64,000 nucleotides of DNA. Origin: Cellvibrio sp. pealriver (GTDB lineage Bacteria > Pseudomonadota > Gammaproteobacteria > Pseudomonadales > Cellvibrionaceae). Shown here in pieces: positions 22,637 to 32,783 of the stretch. The notes under the pieces were generated by a model. That model did not search any database. It had not been told where the DNA came from and saw only the letters and a list, made by a program, of their open reading frames with translations. A program made the translations under genes and the position numbers. The stretch lies in assembly GCF_001183545.1 (NCBI RefSeq), contig NZ_KQ236688.1, forward strand, positions 3,980,395 through 4,044,394, in the 5' to 3' direction. Position 1 is the first letter of the stretch. Each line of letters begins with the position of its first letter.

Positions 22637-24298
22637 GTGAAACAGTCATTATTCGCTGTGGCGGGCTTATGCCTTGCCGCTGCATCTGTCCAAAGCCATG
22701 CGATCAGTTGTGCGGGTATCCCGCAGTGGAACAGTAGCACCGCCTATGGTGGTGGGAGCCAAGTGCAAGAAGCCGGTAAAGCCTACAAGGCGAACTGGTG
22801 GTCACAGGGGCACAGCCCCGCAAGTTACTCCAGTCAGTGGCAAGAGTGGGCATTATTGGGTACATGCGATGGAGCAAGCTCCAGCGCGCCATCATCGGTA
22901 CGTTCGTCTTCAGCGCCTTCGAGCATCGTACCCTCTAGCTCGGCAAGATCCAGCTCCGCGCCTTCGAGTATTCCAAGTTCCCGTTCATCCAGTTCAGTTG
23001 CGCCGTCCAGCTCATCGGTTGGCGGCAATTGCGCCTCATCGCAATATGTTGCGGGTACTGCGTACTCAGTCGGGCAATTAGTGAAGAATGCGGGCAATGA
23101 ATACCGTTGCACGGTTGCCGGTTGGTGTAGCTCAACCGCTGAGTGGGCCTATGCGCCAGGAACAGGTGCGCATTGGCAAATGGCGTGGGAATTGGTGCGC
23201 AGCTGCGGTGTTGTGTCGTCTTCCAGTGCGATGCCCAGCTCCGTAGCAAGCTCATCGCGCTCATCCGTGAGTTCATCGGTATCGAGTGTAGGCACGAGCC
23301 GTTACCGCATTATTTCCGGTTATTGGCATAACTTTAATAACGGTTCAGGCGTGATTCCGCTAGATCAGGTATCGGATGCTTACGACGCGATTAACGTATC
23401 TTTTGCTGAGCCTACAGGTCGTGCGCCGGGCGAGATAGGTTTTGTGCTGGACCCTGCATTCAATATGGCCGCGTTTAAAGCCGCGATCAAATCCAAACAA
23501 GCGGCAGGCAAAAAAGTCATCATCAGTATTGGTGGTGCCAATGGCCAAGTGCAATTACCCACTGCTGCTGCGCGCGCGAACTTTGTTAACTCAATGAAAG
23601 CGATTATCGATGAATACGGGTTTGACGGGCTCGATGTGGATTTTGAAGGTCACTCGTTGTTCCTGAATTCGGGCGACAATGACTTCCGCAATCCAACAAC
23701 ACCGGTGATTGTTAACCTGATCGGTGCATTGCAGGATTTGACCAATCACTATGGTGATAAATTCGTGCTGACCATGGCTCCGGAAACCTTCTTTGTACAA
23801 TTGGGCTACAGCTTCTACGGTGGCACCTGTTCAAGTTGCGATACCCGTGCAGGTGCGTATTTACCGGTGATTTATGCAATGCGTGACAAGCTCGATTGGC
23901 TGCAGGTGCAGAACTACAATTCCGGCGCGATCATGGGTACGGACAATAAATATCACTACATGGGCGGCGCGGATTTCCATGTCGCAATGATTGATATGTT
24001 ATTGACTGGCTTTAAAGTGGCGGGCACTAATTTGACTTTCCCTGCATTGCGTCAGGATCAGGTGTTGATTGGTTTGCCTGCAAACGTAAATGCCGGTGGC
24101 GGTTTCACCAGCGTGGCTGATGTGCAATCGGCGATGAACTGCCTGATCAAAGCGCAGGGTTGTACAACCTATCAACCGGCGGCGGCATGGAGCAATTTGC
24201 GCGGGTTGATGACTTGGTCAATCAACTGGGATCAATTCAACAATTTTGAATTCTCCAAAAACCATCGCCAATATCTGGATCAGTTGCCAACGCCTTAA
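22637..24298 (+). CDS. Secreted GH18 chitinase with two carbohydrate-binding modules
   Basis: A 553-residue enzyme starting with GTG behind GAGAGGG. Residues 1-22 are a signal peptide. Residues about 24-78 form a CBM5/12-type chitin-binding module (YKANWWSQGHSP, QWQEWALLG). A Ser/Pro-rich linker covers 79-128, a second aromatic module with four cysteines covers about 130-191, and another Ser linker 192-220. The GH18 barrel follows, with SIGG at 297-300 and the catalytic DGLDVDFEG, where Glu337 is the acid. It degrades chitin outside the cell. Poly-serine linkers are a Cellvibrio hallmark. It is flanked upstream by candidate operators and downstream by a strong terminator. Confidence 0.93.
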   Translation: MKQSLFAVAGLCLAAASVQSHAISCAGIPQWNSSTAYGGGSQVQEAGKAYKANWWSQGHSPASYSSQWQEWALLGTCDGASSSAPSSVRSSSAPSSIVPSSSARSSSAPSSIPSSRSSSSVAPSSSSVGGNCASSQYVAGTAYSVGQLVKNAGNEYRCTVAGWCSSTAEWAYAPGTGAHWQMAWELVRSCGVVSSSSAMPSSVASSSRSSVSSSVSSVGTSRYRIISGYWHNFNNGSGVIPLDQVSDAYDAINVSFAEPTGRAPGEIGFVLDPAFNMAAFKAAIKSKQAAGKKVIISIGGANGQVQLPTAAARANFVNSMKAIIDEYGFDGLDVDFEGHSLFLNSGDNDFRNPTTPVIVNLIGALQDLTNHYGDKFVLTMAPETFFVQLGYSFYGGTCSSCDTRAGAYLPVIYAMRDKLDWLQVQNYNSGAIMGTDNKYHYMGGADFHVAMIDMLLTGFKVAGTNLTFPALRQDQVLIGLPANVNAGGGFTSVADVQSAMNCLIKAQGCTTYQPAAAWSNLRGLMTWSINWDQFNNFEFSKNHRQYLDQLPTP

Positions 24299-24327
24299 GT
24301 GTTGCAACAGCTTTTGGCAATAAAAAA

Positions 24328-24357
24328 ACGGGGCGCAAGTTGCGCCCCGTTTTTTTA
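24328..24357. terminator. Bidirectional intrinsic terminator, chitinase / opgH
   Basis: Ten-base-pair stem ACGGGGCGCA / TGCGCCCCGT with a three-base loop, seven T after it and seven A before it. It lies between the convergent chitinase and opgH genes and can serve both. Confidence 0.92.
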
Positions 24358-24393
24358 TCGCTTCGATCCAATTGTTACATTCCAATTGCCGCA

Positions 24394-26343
24394 TTAGCGG
24401 GTGATATGAAGGTAATCGTCCATTTCGCGATGTGGCATATCAGTCCAGTTATCGGCCGGTAATGCCGGAATAGGCGCGGGAGCTTCCAGGGTAGGATGTT
24501 CAATTGCGAGTAGCTCATCCAAATGAACCAGCACAGGGTCTTCAATCGCCTCGCTTGGGCTTAAAAATATATTGTGCTGGCGCGTGCTGCGACCCCAATC
24601 AAGGCTGCTTGAATAGCGCACCAGTGCCGATGCCAGCACAAGGCCGGTGATGACCGGTGTCAGCCACCAGAAAAAAACCGGCGCGTAGATGTAGGTCATG
24701 GTGCCCCAGATAATCGCGGCCGTGGTCATCTTGGAGGTGCGCGCAATACACTCACCCCAGGGCAATAAACGCCCTTCGCGATCTTGCGAATCCCAATTCA
24801 CTTTGAATCCAAGCAATACTGAAATCACAAAATAGGCGTGGTAGACCATCATGATCGGCGCGATCAGTACTGCAAAAATGGTTTCAACGAAAGCGCCTTT
24901 GATGATCGCGCGCGCACCGCCAAATTGTTTGCGGCGATGAACCAACGCGACCACAACACCAAGAAATTTAGGCCCCATCAACAGCATGGTGGTGAGCAGG
25001 ATCAACGCAATAATCAATTCTGTTTTGGCGATTGGCCAATTGGGGTACAGCTGGTACACCTCAGTGAAATACACATTGGAATTGATGGCGCGCACAACGG
25101 CATCTGCAGTGCTCAGCACCAGCATCAGCAGCCAGATAAATGAAGTGATGTAAGCAATTGCGCCGAGCAAAAAATGCAAGCGACTAATGGGGTGCAGGTC
25201 TTTGGTATCGACAATACCCAGATGCTGGATATTGCCTTGTACCCAGCGGCGGTCGCGCTTGGCGTAATCGATAATATTGCAGGGTACTTCTTCGTAACTG
25301 CCGTCCAAATCCGCGAGCAAAAACACATCCCAACCGGCACGGCGCAGCATCGCCGCTTCCACAAAATCGTGACTGAGGATATCGCCACCGAAAGGGGCTT
25401 TACCGGGCAGGGTAGGTAGCCCGCAATGATCGATAAAAGCGCGCATGCGGATGATCGCGTTGTGCCCCCAATAGTTGGCCGCATCGGTCTGCCAAAAGGC
25501 AAGGCCGGTGGCAAGCATGGGGCTATAGAGCACCGCTGCGAACTGTACAAAGCGGCCGAAGAAAGTGGTCTGGCGAACGGGGATCGGGATGGTTTGGATT
25601 AATCCGGTGCGTGGGTTTGCCTGCATGGCGCGCACCATTTTTACCAGACAGTCGCCGGTCATGATGGAGTCTGCATCGAGCACAATCATATGCTCATAGT
25701 TGGCACCCCAGCGCTGGCAGAACTCGGCAAGGTTGCCCACTTTGCGCCCGATGTTCTTCTCGCGGCGACGATAAAACGTTTGCTTGCCCAGATCGCCCAG
25801 GCGTTGCTGCAACAATTGCCATGCATCGCGCTCGGCTTGGGCGATGGTCAGGTTGGTGGTATCGCTGAGCAGATAAAAATCGAATTTGTCGATCTCACCG
25901 GTTTTTTCCAGCGAGCGCAGGGTCGCTTCAAAACCGGCGATAACGCGGTGAGTATCCTCGTTGTATACCGGCATTACCACGGCTGTGCGGGTGGTAATCG
26001 GTGATGTGTCTTCCAGCATGCCCTTGGTGGATTTCAAGCTCAAAGGGTCGATACGCAGCATCTGCAATACAAACCCAAACAGTCCGCTCCAAAACGCCAG
26101 GCTAAGCCAGGTAAAACTGATACCGAACAAAATCAGGATGACGGTTTCCAGCGCGGTCAGGTCATTGGCGCGCAGGATGTCGAACATGATGTACACGCCG
26201 GTTACGGCGGTCAGCACGCTCAAAAATGCATAAATCCAACGGCGTAAAGACTTGGCCGGAATTTGGATTGCATCTGCAGGTGCTGAAGAAAGGTCAGCCA
26301 CGGGGCGGCTGACCTTGGGGTGCGGTGTGGGCATGTGGGTCAT
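24394..26343 (-). CDS. opgH: Glucans biosynthesis glucosyltransferase H
   Basis: About 649 residues, a GT2-family inner-membrane enzyme that polymerises UDP-glucose into the beta-1,2 backbone of osmoregulated periplasmic glucans. N-terminal helices (WIYAFLSVLTAVTGVYIMF, LETVILILFGISFTWLSLAF) precede the GT domain with MIVLDADSIMTGD, ILSHDFVEAAMLRRAG and RRWVQGNIQH, followed by a C-terminal multi-helix region. It is shorter at both ends than the E. coli protein (about 850). ATG 26343 lies one base after the opgG stop; an ATG at 26370 inside opgG is the alternative. Forms an operon with opgG. Confidence 0.93.
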   Translation of the reverse strand: MTHMPTPHPKVSRPVADLSSAPADAIQIPAKSLRRWIYAFLSVLTAVTGVYIMFDILRANDLTALETVILILFGISFTWLSLAFWSGLFGFVLQMLRIDPLSLKSTKGMLEDTSPITTRTAVVMPVYNEDTHRVIAGFEATLRSLEKTGEIDKFDFYLLSDTTNLTIAQAERDAWQLLQQRLGDLGKQTFYRRREKNIGRKVGNLAEFCQRWGANYEHMIVLDADSIMTGDCLVKMVRAMQANPRTGLIQTIPIPVRQTTFFGRFVQFAAVLYSPMLATGLAFWQTDAANYWGHNAIIRMRAFIDHCGLPTLPGKAPFGGDILSHDFVEAAMLRRAGWDVFLLADLDGSYEEVPCNIIDYAKRDRRWVQGNIQHLGIVDTKDLHPISRLHFLLGAIAYITSFIWLLMLVLSTADAVVRAINSNVYFTEVYQLYPNWPIAKTELIIALILLTTMLLMGPKFLGVVVALVHRRKQFGGARAIIKGAFVETIFAVLIAPIMMVYHAYFVISVLLGFKVNWDSQDREGRLLPWGECIARTSKMTTAAIIWGTMTYIYAPVFFWWLTPVITGLVLASALVRYSSSLDWGRSTRQHNIFLSPSEAIEDPVLVHLDELLAIEHPTLEAPAPIPALPADNWTDMPHREMDDYLHITR

Positions 26344-26344
26344 A

Positions 26345-27961
26345 TCAAATTGCGTCCGGATACCAGACATAACTCCAGACTTCGCTTAAACGTTGGTCGC
26401 GCAACTTCAGGAACAAGCGCATATCGGCAACCTTATCGCCTTCAGGTTCCAGCTTGAATGATGCGCGCCAGGTGCGGCCATCGGGCAATTGGCGCACTGT
26501 CAGCTCGCTCACCGTGCCAGCGGATTTTTGCATTTCGGCCACTAAAGGTGCATCTGCAGACAAGTTGTCTAATTCACCGCCGCGGAAATCGATCACGAAT
26601 TTGCGTTTGCTCGGTGGCGGTGGGTTGGCTTGACCCGGGTTTGCGCCCCAGCCGATGCGGGTGCGAATCACTTTGGCGGCAGTATTCTCAGTGACATGAT
26701 CATCCATCGCGCGCAGGCGGTATTTGTAAGTTGCAGTGCTGCCCGCTTTCATGGCTTTTGCGGGCACCCAATAGGCAACGATGTTGTCATTGGTTTCGCT
26801 GTCGCTTGGGATTTCCACTAGCTCGGCGCGGCCTTTGCCCCAATTACCTTCGGGCATAATCCACATGCTTGGGCGTTTCTCGTAGCGTGCTTCCATGTCC
26901 ATGTAATGGTCAAAGTCGCGGTCGCGCTGTAACAAACCAAAACCGCGCGGGTTTTCGTCCATCATCGAGGACACGCGTAATTGGCGATGGTTGCTGATCG
27001 GACGCCAAATCCATTCGCCGTTGGATGCTGCCATCAACAAGCCGTCAGAGTCGTGTACTTCGGGGCGGAAGTCATCCACAAAGCGGGTATGGTTCTCGCC
27101 CCACATATACATACTGGTCAACGGCGCTATACCCACTTTCAAAATATCGGTGCGGGCAAACAGACGTGCTTCCACGGCCATCTCGGTTGGTGCGCCGGGA
27201 ATGATTTCAAAGCGATAAGCACCGGTAATCGATGGGCTATCAAGCAGGGCATACATCACCATGCGTGTATCGGTTGGCGCGGGTTTTACCAGCCAGAATT
27301 CGCGGAACACCGGGAACTCTTCGCCTTTGGGCTCGGCGGTATCAATCGCCAGACCGCGTGCCGACAAACCATATGCCAGACCCGGGCCGACCATGCGGAA
27401 GTAAGAAGCGCCCTGGAATACCACAAACTCGTCTTTGTATTCATTGCTATTGAGCGGGTAGTGGATGCGGAAACCGGCAAAGCCGATATTGTTGGGCGCT
27501 ACACCGGCAAGTGGAGCGGCGGGGCCATCGTAATTGAAATACTCTTGCTTGAACTGCACAAAAGCATCGGGGCCATCGGTGGCCATATGCAGGGTCACTG
27601 GCTCACGGTAGAGAAATCCCGGATGGAACAGCTGCAGCTCAAACAAGGATTCGTTGTGCCACAGCGATGCCTCCGGACGGAAACGAATCGAGCGGTACTG
27701 GTCGTAATCCATGTTCGCCAGTGCTTCCGGAATATTGGCCTGGATAGGTTTGTATTCGCGCTTGGCCAGCAGTTTTGCTCGCGATGCAATAGCATCAAAT
27801 AAAGCGGGCTGGGCGATTTCGGTTGCCGCCGCCGGCACTGCAGCGGGTTGCTGTGCATATGCGGTGCCGCTACCCAATAAGCAGCTCATCGTGAGGGTGA
27901 TGATCCCCGCACCAACAAACAATCGATTATTTGCCTTTTTGTTGTTAGACAACATGCTCAT
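26345..27961 (-). CDS. opgG: Glucans biosynthesis protein G
   Basis: A 538-residue periplasmic protein with a signal peptide (cleavage near GTAYAQQ). It matches the OpgG/MdoG family: FDAIASRAKLLAKREYKP, YDQYRSIRFRPEASLW, LTSMYMWGENHTRFVDDFRPEVHDSDGL is the conserved core (seen in parts), and ends VWSYVWYPDA. It is required for making osmoregulated periplasmic glucans, probably in branching or release. It is the first gene of opgGH, and its upstream region (27962-28207) is shared with a divergent hybrid kinase gene. Confidence 0.94.
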   Translation of the reverse strand: MSMLSNNKKANNRLFVGAGIITLTMSCLLGSGTAYAQQPAAVPAAATEIAQPALFDAIASRAKLLAKREYKPIQANIPEALANMDYDQYRSIRFRPEASLWHNESLFELQLFHPGFLYREPVTLHMATDGPDAFVQFKQEYFNYDGPAAPLAGVAPNNIGFAGFRIHYPLNSNEYKDEFVVFQGASYFRMVGPGLAYGLSARGLAIDTAEPKGEEFPVFREFWLVKPAPTDTRMVMYALLDSPSITGAYRFEIIPGAPTEMAVEARLFARTDILKVGIAPLTSMYMWGENHTRFVDDFRPEVHDSDGLLMAASNGEWIWRPISNHRQLRVSSMMDENPRGFGLLQRDRDFDHYMDMEARYEKRPSMWIMPEGNWGKGRAELVEIPSDSETNDNIVAYWVPAKAMKAGSTATYKYRLRAMDDHVTENTAAKVIRTRIGWGANPGQANPPPPSKRKFVIDFRGGELDNLSADAPLVAEMQKSAGTVSELTVRQLPDGRTWRASFKLEPEGDKVADMRLFLKLRDQRLSEVWSYVWYPDAI

Positions 27962-28207
27962 CCACTCTCTCTCCGCTTCGGATTGTTGGGCTTAATTACA
28001 GTAAAAAGTCAGGTTTGTTTTGCCAGTGCCACAGAAGGTCGCACAGAGGTAAGAATTGGCGCGCATTGTAAACCATCTGCCTGTGAAAATAGCGGCTTGG
28101 CGAGCAGGCTGCCACGTTTTTTTTTTACAGTTCTTTGCAATGCCCTTGCAAGGTTTAAAGCTGCTACACTCAAAAGCAATATTCTCTGTCTTGTGCGGTT
28201 GGTATAA

Positions 28208-30610
28208 ATGCCCGGCATTAGAAATTACATGCGTGAAAATCCCATAGCTGCGCGCTTGTTGGGGTTGATCATTATCAGTAGTTCGATCGTTACATTGGTC
28301 GCTATTTTGCTGCAGCTGCATGGCAATTTTAATGATGACATCGCGGCATTGGAAAAGCGTATTGATCAGGTGCGGATCAGTACCTTGGCTAGCATCACCA
28401 AAAGTTTGTGGGGGTTTGATCAGGAGCAATTAAATATCCAGATCAACAGCGTACTCGATGTTGAAGATGTTGTGCAGGTCAAAGTGGTGTGGCACGACTG
28501 GAACAATACCGAGCAAACTCTGGTTGCCAGCAATAACACCTATGATGCAAAAGAACTGGAAAATAAACGCAGCCAATTTTTGGTGCGCTCTTACCCTCTG
28601 ATTTATGAAGACGCAAGCACCCCGGAGCAACAATTGGGGGTGCTAACGGTTACCGCCAGCCTTACCAGTATTTACGACAAGCTGTGGGAGCGCGCGTTTT
28701 TTACCGCGTTGGTTCAAGGTGCAAAGACATTAGTGATTGCGCTTTTTATCGTATGGCTGGTGCATACCTTGCTGACGAGCCACATCAAAACCATCGCCAA
28801 CTATGCGCGCAACCTTAATCTGGAAACGCTCACCAAGCCGCTCAAACTCAAACGCCTGAAAGTGAATTCCCGCTCTGATGAGTTGGACAATGTGGTTAAT
28901 GCGATTAATCACATGCGCGAAACATTGCTTGACGATATTGAGCAGCGCCACGCAATTGAAATGGCATTGCTTACAGAGAAAGAAGAGAAGCTCGAAACCC
29001 GCCGCCAAAAAAATGCGGCAGAAGATGCAAGCCGTGCAAAAAGCCAATTTCTTGCCACTATGAGCCATGAGATACGCACGCCCATGAATGGTGTCATTGG
29101 CATGCTGGAAATGCTGCGCGATACCCCGCTCGATGACAACCAAAAGCACTACATCGATGTTATCCACCGCTCGGGCGAAACCCTGCTTACCATCATTAAT
29201 GACATCCTCGACTATTCCAAAATCGAAGCCGGGAAAATGCGCCTCGAAGAAACCGTGTTTGAGTTGGAAGAACTGATTGAAAGTTGTGTGCAATTATTCG
29301 GTGCCAGTGCAAATAAGCGCCATATAGAGCTTTTTGGTGGCATCGATTCCGACATCCCCAAATGGTTTAAGGGTGATCCTACTCGCTTGCGGCAAATCAT
29401 CATCAACCTGCTGGGCAATGCGTTCAAATTTACCAGCGAGGGCTTTGTATCCTTGCAGGTAACACAGGTAAGTGCTCAGCCTGATGGAAAAATTGAATTG
29501 CGCTTCAGTGTGCAGGACAGTGGTATCGGTATTGATGCCCAAAGTGCAGAAGGTTTATTTGATTCATTTAATCAAGCAGATGCATCCACCACCCGCAAAT
29601 ACGGTGGCACGGGATTGGGGTTGGCTATCTGTAAAAGCCTTGCGGAATTGATGGGCGGAAAAATTGGTGTAGATAGTGAGAAAGGAGGCGGCTCTACCTT
29701 TTGGTTTACTGCTCTGTTGGAGCAGGAAAATGTGTACGACGCCAATGCGGCAAGATTGCAAGCGCACGAGCGCGTATTGGCTGGTAAAAAATTATTGTTC
29801 GTTGAAGCGAACACTCATCTGACTGATTTTATTGTCCGTCACTGCGCGGCTTGGGGCGTTGGTGTTGATGCGGTCGCCTCTGCGAAAACGGCGATGACGC
29901 AAGTGAAACATGCGATGCACTCGGGCGAACCTTACGATTTTGTCGGTTTTGATTATGCCTTGCCGGATGCCAACGGATTTGAGCTGGCGAAATGGTTGCG
30001 GGACGTTCCCGAGTTGCGCGAGCTGCCCTTGTTTATGTTCAGTGCCGGCGATATTTATCACGATCAAAGTCAAATACGCACGCTGGGTATTCATGCTGTG
30101 TTGCGCAAACCTGTTTCAATGCGGGTGTTGTATCAGGAGCTGGTGGCGCTGCTTGGGCATGCGCCTATTCCCGTGGCGATACCTGCGCGCAAAATCCAGA
30201 ATCTGGATAAATTTTCACGGTTGCGGGTGCTGGTCGCAGAAGATAACCCGGTTAATCGCATGGTGATCAAAGGCTTGTTAGGTAAACTCAATATAGTGCC
30301 TGCTTTTGCGGAAAATGGAGTGGAGGCTTGCGACATAGTCACTAACGCCAGTGAGCGGTTCCACGTCATTCTTATGGATTGCGAAATGCCGGAGATGGAT
30401 GGCTTTGAAGCGACACGCACTATCCGCGACTACGAGCGGCGCGAGGGGCTTCCTGCAATACCGATCATTGCGCTTACTGCCCATGCATTGCAGGAGCATC
30501 GCGACGCGGTGTTTGCTTGTGGTATGAATTATTACCTTTCCAAACCCGTCACGTTTGATAGTTTGTATGCTGCATTTGAAGCAGCAGAGCTGTTGGTGCC
30601 TGCCACTTAA
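28208..30610 (+). CDS. Hybrid sensor histidine kinase with two receiver domains
   Basis: An 800-residue inner-membrane kinase. Layout: TM1 ([22 protein letters not shown]), periplasmic sensor of about 130 residues, TM2 ([16 protein letters not shown]), HAMP-like region and coiled coil, HisKA with [18 protein letters not shown], HATPase ([28 protein letters not shown]), receiver 1 (about 525-650) and receiver 2 (about 675-795). Receiver 2 is canonical ([26 protein letters not shown]). Receiver 1 keeps Asp in [10 protein letters not shown] and Lys in LRKP, but its acidic pocket reads VEAN and may be degraded. No HPt domain is present, so a separate phosphotransfer protein is needed. The input signal is unknown. 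Confidence 0.88.
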   Translation: MPGIRNYMRENPIAARLLGLIIISSSIVTLVAILLQLHGNFNDDIAALEKRIDQVRISTLASITKSLWGFDQEQLNIQINSVLDVEDVVQVKVVWHDWNNTEQTLVASNNTYDAKELENKRSQFLVRSYPLIYEDASTPEQQLGVLTVTASLTSIYDKLWERAFFTALVQGAKTLVIALFIVWLVHTLLTSHIKTIANYARNLNLETLTKPLKLKRLKVNSRSDELDNVVNAINHMRETLLDDIEQRHAIEMALLTEKEEKLETRRQKNAAEDASRAKSQFLATMSHEIRTPMNGVIGMLEMLRDTPLDDNQKHYIDVIHRSGETLLTIINDILDYSKIEAGKMRLEETVFELEELIESCVQLFGASANKRHIELFGGIDSDIPKWFKGDPTRLRQIIINLLGNAFKFTSEGFVSLQVTQVSAQPDGKIELRFSVQDSGIGIDAQSAEGLFDSFNQADASTTRKYGGTGLGLAICKSLAELMGGKIGVDSEKGGGSTFWFTALLEQENVYDANAARLQAHERVLAGKKLLFVEANTHLTDFIVRHCAAWGVGVDAVASAKTAMTQVKHAMHSGEPYDFVGFDYALPDANGFELAKWLRDVPELRELPLFMFSAGDIYHDQSQIRTLGIHAVLRKPVSMRVLYQELVALLGHAPIPVAIPARKIQNLDKFSRLRVLVAEDNPVNRMVIKGLLGKLNIVPAFAENGVEACDIVTNASERFHVILMDCEMPEMDGFEATRTIRDYERREGLPAIPIIALTAHALQEHRDAVFACGMNYYLSKPVTFDSLYAAFEAAELLVPAT

Positions 30611-30763
30611 TCTATTTAGGTTTGCGCTGGCAGCATAGAGTCCCCCTATTGTAATGATTGGTTTTTTCTCCTTGCCTGCTTCTAAGCCAATCCTTATCAT
30701 GGCCTCAACAAATTTAGGGGGCACCCCCCATTACCAATTAACCGTCAGGTTTGGAGTTTATCT

Positions 30764-31093
30764 ATGAGTAGCGATGCTATTGTTCATATCAGTGATGCCA
30801 GTTTTGAACAGGAAGTACTGGGTGCAGATGTGCCAGTGCTGGTGGATTTCTGGGCTCCCTGGTGTGGTCCTTGTAAGATGATTGCTCCTATCCTTGATGA
30901 TTTGGCTGAGCAATTTGCTGGCAAATTAAAAGTGACCAAATTAAACGTTGATGATCATAAAGAAACCGCAGCCAAATTTAATGTGCGCGGTATTCCTACC
31001 CTGATCATCTTCAAAAACGGCGCAGCTCACGCCACCAAAGTCGGTGCTGTCAGCAAACCACAATTGGTTGAGTTCGTTAACGGCGCAATCTGA
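30764..31093 (+). CDS. trxA: Thioredoxin 1
   Basis: A 109-residue cytoplasmic thioredoxin with the WCGPC active site ([14 protein letters not shown]), the buried aspartate region and the cis-proline segment [12 protein letters not shown]. Length and sequence are close to E. coli TrxA. It reduces protein disulfides such as those of ribonucleotide reductase. It precedes rho, the same order as in E. coli and Pseudomonas, with its own terminator in between. Confidence 0.97.
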   Translation: MSSDAIVHISDASFEQEVLGADVPVLVDFWAPWCGPCKMIAPILDDLAEQFAGKLKVTKLNVDDHKETAAKFNVRGIPTLIIFKNGAAHATKVGAVSKPQLVEFVNGAI

Positions 31094-31099
31094 TTGATC

Positions 31100-31133
31100 A
31101 TTAGGCCATCGAAAGATGGCCTAATTTGTTTTT
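31100..31133 (+). terminator. Intrinsic terminator after trxA
   Basis: Eleven-base-pair stem ATTAGGCCATC / GATGGCCTAAT with a GAAA tetraloop, followed by TTGTTTTT. It separates trxA from the rho leader. Confidence 0.93.
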
Positions 31134-31416
31134 GCACTGTGTGATTTTTGCCGCTATACTCAGCCCAATCTGATGTTTGTTCCTCCTGAATCACCTTCCC
31201 GATTCCCAAAACCAGACGAACAAACCCTAAATTCCCTGCTGTTGTTCTTGCCTCGGCCTCTGGATAACCAGATCAGCCACTCAAAATTAAAAACAGGCAA
31301 TAAAATAGGACTATAGCGGCTTAATAACAGCGACAATCGCAATCCTTTTCTACAACTGGCATCGTGCCTCCGATAATTATCTGCAATAACTCACATCCAT
31401 CCATAAAGTCTTTCTT
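31134..31416 (+). promoter_or_regulatory. rho upstream leader region
   Basis: About 283 bases without a convincing gene between the trxA terminator and rho. In E. coli the rho leader is a site of autogenous attenuation, and a leader of this length is consistent with that. I saw no clear leader peptide or strong hairpin, so only the position supports this. Confidence 0.35.
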
Positions 31417-32676
31417 ATGAATCTAACCGACCTGAAAAAGAAACCCATCGAAGAATTAATTGATATTGCCCATGAAATGGGTTTGGAAAATATCGCCCGT
31501 TCGCGCAAACAGGACATTATTTTTAATATCCTCAAGCGTCACGCCAAAGGCGGAGAAGATATTTACGGCGATGGAGTCTTGGAAATTCTGGTAGATGGCT
31601 TCGGATTTTTGCGTTCAGCGGACAGCTCCTATCTTGCTGGCCCTGATGATATTTATGTATCGCCGAGTCAGATTCGCCGTTTCAACTTGCGTACCGGCGA
31701 TACGATTTCCGGCAAAATTCGCCCGCCCAAAGAAGGCGAACGCTATTTTGCCCTGCTGAAAGTTAACGACATTAACTTTGATAAACCCGAAAACTCCCGC
31801 AATAAAATCCTGTTTGAAAACCTCACGCCGTTGTTCCCCAATATTCGTCTGCCACTTGAAGCAGGTAATGGTTCTACCGAGGATCTTACTGGTCGTATCA
31901 TCGATTTAATTGCGCCGATTGGTAAAGGTCAGCGCGGTTTGATTGTGGCACCACCCAAAGCCGGTAAAACCATCATGATGCAAAATATTGCGCAGGCAAT
32001 CACGCGCAATAATCCTGAGTGTCATTTGATTGTATTGTTGATTGACGAGCGCCCTGAAGAAGTAACTGAAATGCAGCGCTCTGTTCGTGGTGAAGTGGTT
32101 GCATCGACATTCGATGAGCCGCCAGCGCGTCACGTGCAAGTAGCTGACATGGTGATTGAAAAAGCCAAACGTTTGGTTGAGCACAAAAAAGATGTGGTGA
32201 TTCTGCTCGATTCTATTACTCGTTTAGCGCGTGCGTACAACACCGTTATTCCTTCATCCGGTAAAGTGTTGACCGGTGGTGTGGATGCACATGCTCTTGA
32301 GCGCCCCAAGCGTTTCTTTGGTGCGGCACGGAATATCGAAGAGGGCGGCAGCTTGAGTATTATCGCAACCGCATTGGTAGATACCGGCTCCAAAATGGAC
32401 GAGGTTATTTACGAAGAATTTAAAGGTACTGGTAATCTTGAATTGCATCTTGATCGCAAGATTGCAGAAAAGCGTATTTACCCAGCTATCAACGTACGCC
32501 GCTCCGGTACTCGCCGTGAAGATTTATTGATGAAAGAAGACGAGTTGCAGCGCGCGTGGATTTTGCGCCGTTTGCTGAACGATATGGAAGATGTTCCCGC
32601 AACTGAATTCTTGCTCGACAAATTGAAAGACTTCAAAACCAACGACGAATTCTTCCAGTCGATGAAACGTAAGTAA
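31417..32676 (+). CDS. rho: Transcription termination factor Rho
   Basis: A 419-residue hexameric RNA helicase. N-terminal domain ([20 protein letters not shown]), RNA-binding fold ([20 protein letters not shown]), Walker A ([12 protein letters not shown]), [12 protein letters not shown], Walker B ([17 protein letters not shown]), and the Q/R loop region [19 protein letters not shown] are all present and close to E. coli Rho (419 residues). The ATG at 31417 gives the standard N-terminus. Confidence 0.98.
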   Translation: MNLTDLKKKPIEELIDIAHEMGLENIARSRKQDIIFNILKRHAKGGEDIYGDGVLEILVDGFGFLRSADSSYLAGPDDIYVSPSQIRRFNLRTGDTISGKIRPPKEGERYFALLKVNDINFDKPENSRNKILFENLTPLFPNIRLPLEAGNGSTEDLTGRIIDLIAPIGKGQRGLIVAPPKAGKTIMMQNIAQAITRNNPECHLIVLLIDERPEEVTEMQRSVRGEVVASTFDEPPARHVQVADMVIEKAKRLVEHKKDVVILLDSITRLARAYNTVIPSSGKVLTGGVDAHALERPKRFFGAARNIEEGGSLSIIATALVDTGSKMDEVIYEEFKGTGNLELHLDRKIAEKRIYPAINVRRSGTRREDLLMKEDELQRAWILRRLLNDMEDVPATEFLLDKLKDFKTNDEFFQSMKRK

Positions 32677-32700
32677 TCGATACTCCAAGAAGATATTTGC

Positions 32701-32768
32701 AGGGCGGAACGTGAAACGCCTTCCGCCAATTCTACTAACGGCGGAAGGCGTTTTTGTTTTTCCGCCCT
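32701..32768 (+). terminator. Nested hairpin terminator after rho
   Basis: The inner stem AAACGCCTTCCGCC / GGCGGAAGGCGTTT is followed by TTGTTTTT. Flanking AGGGCGGAA and TTCCGCCCT can form an alternative outer stem. The structure reaches to within 16 bases of the ubiD start, so it separates the two genes while perhaps also covering the ubiD leader. Confidence 0.85.
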
Positions 32769-32783
32769 GTGAGTTTCTACCGC

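Noticed and set aside
22880..23280. Ser-codon-rich tandem pattern in the chitinase as a DNA repeat element
   Set aside because: The repetition follows poly-serine linkers between modules, a normal feature of these enzymes, not a mobile or regulatory repeat.
26981..27802. Plus-strand frame of 273 codons opposite opgG
   Set aside because: OpgG is unambiguous on the other strand; the antisense protein has no domain or start signals.
30716..30729. GGGGGCACCCCCC palindrome before trxA
   Set aside because: The loop is only two bases and no T-run follows, so neither a terminator nor a known operator is supported.
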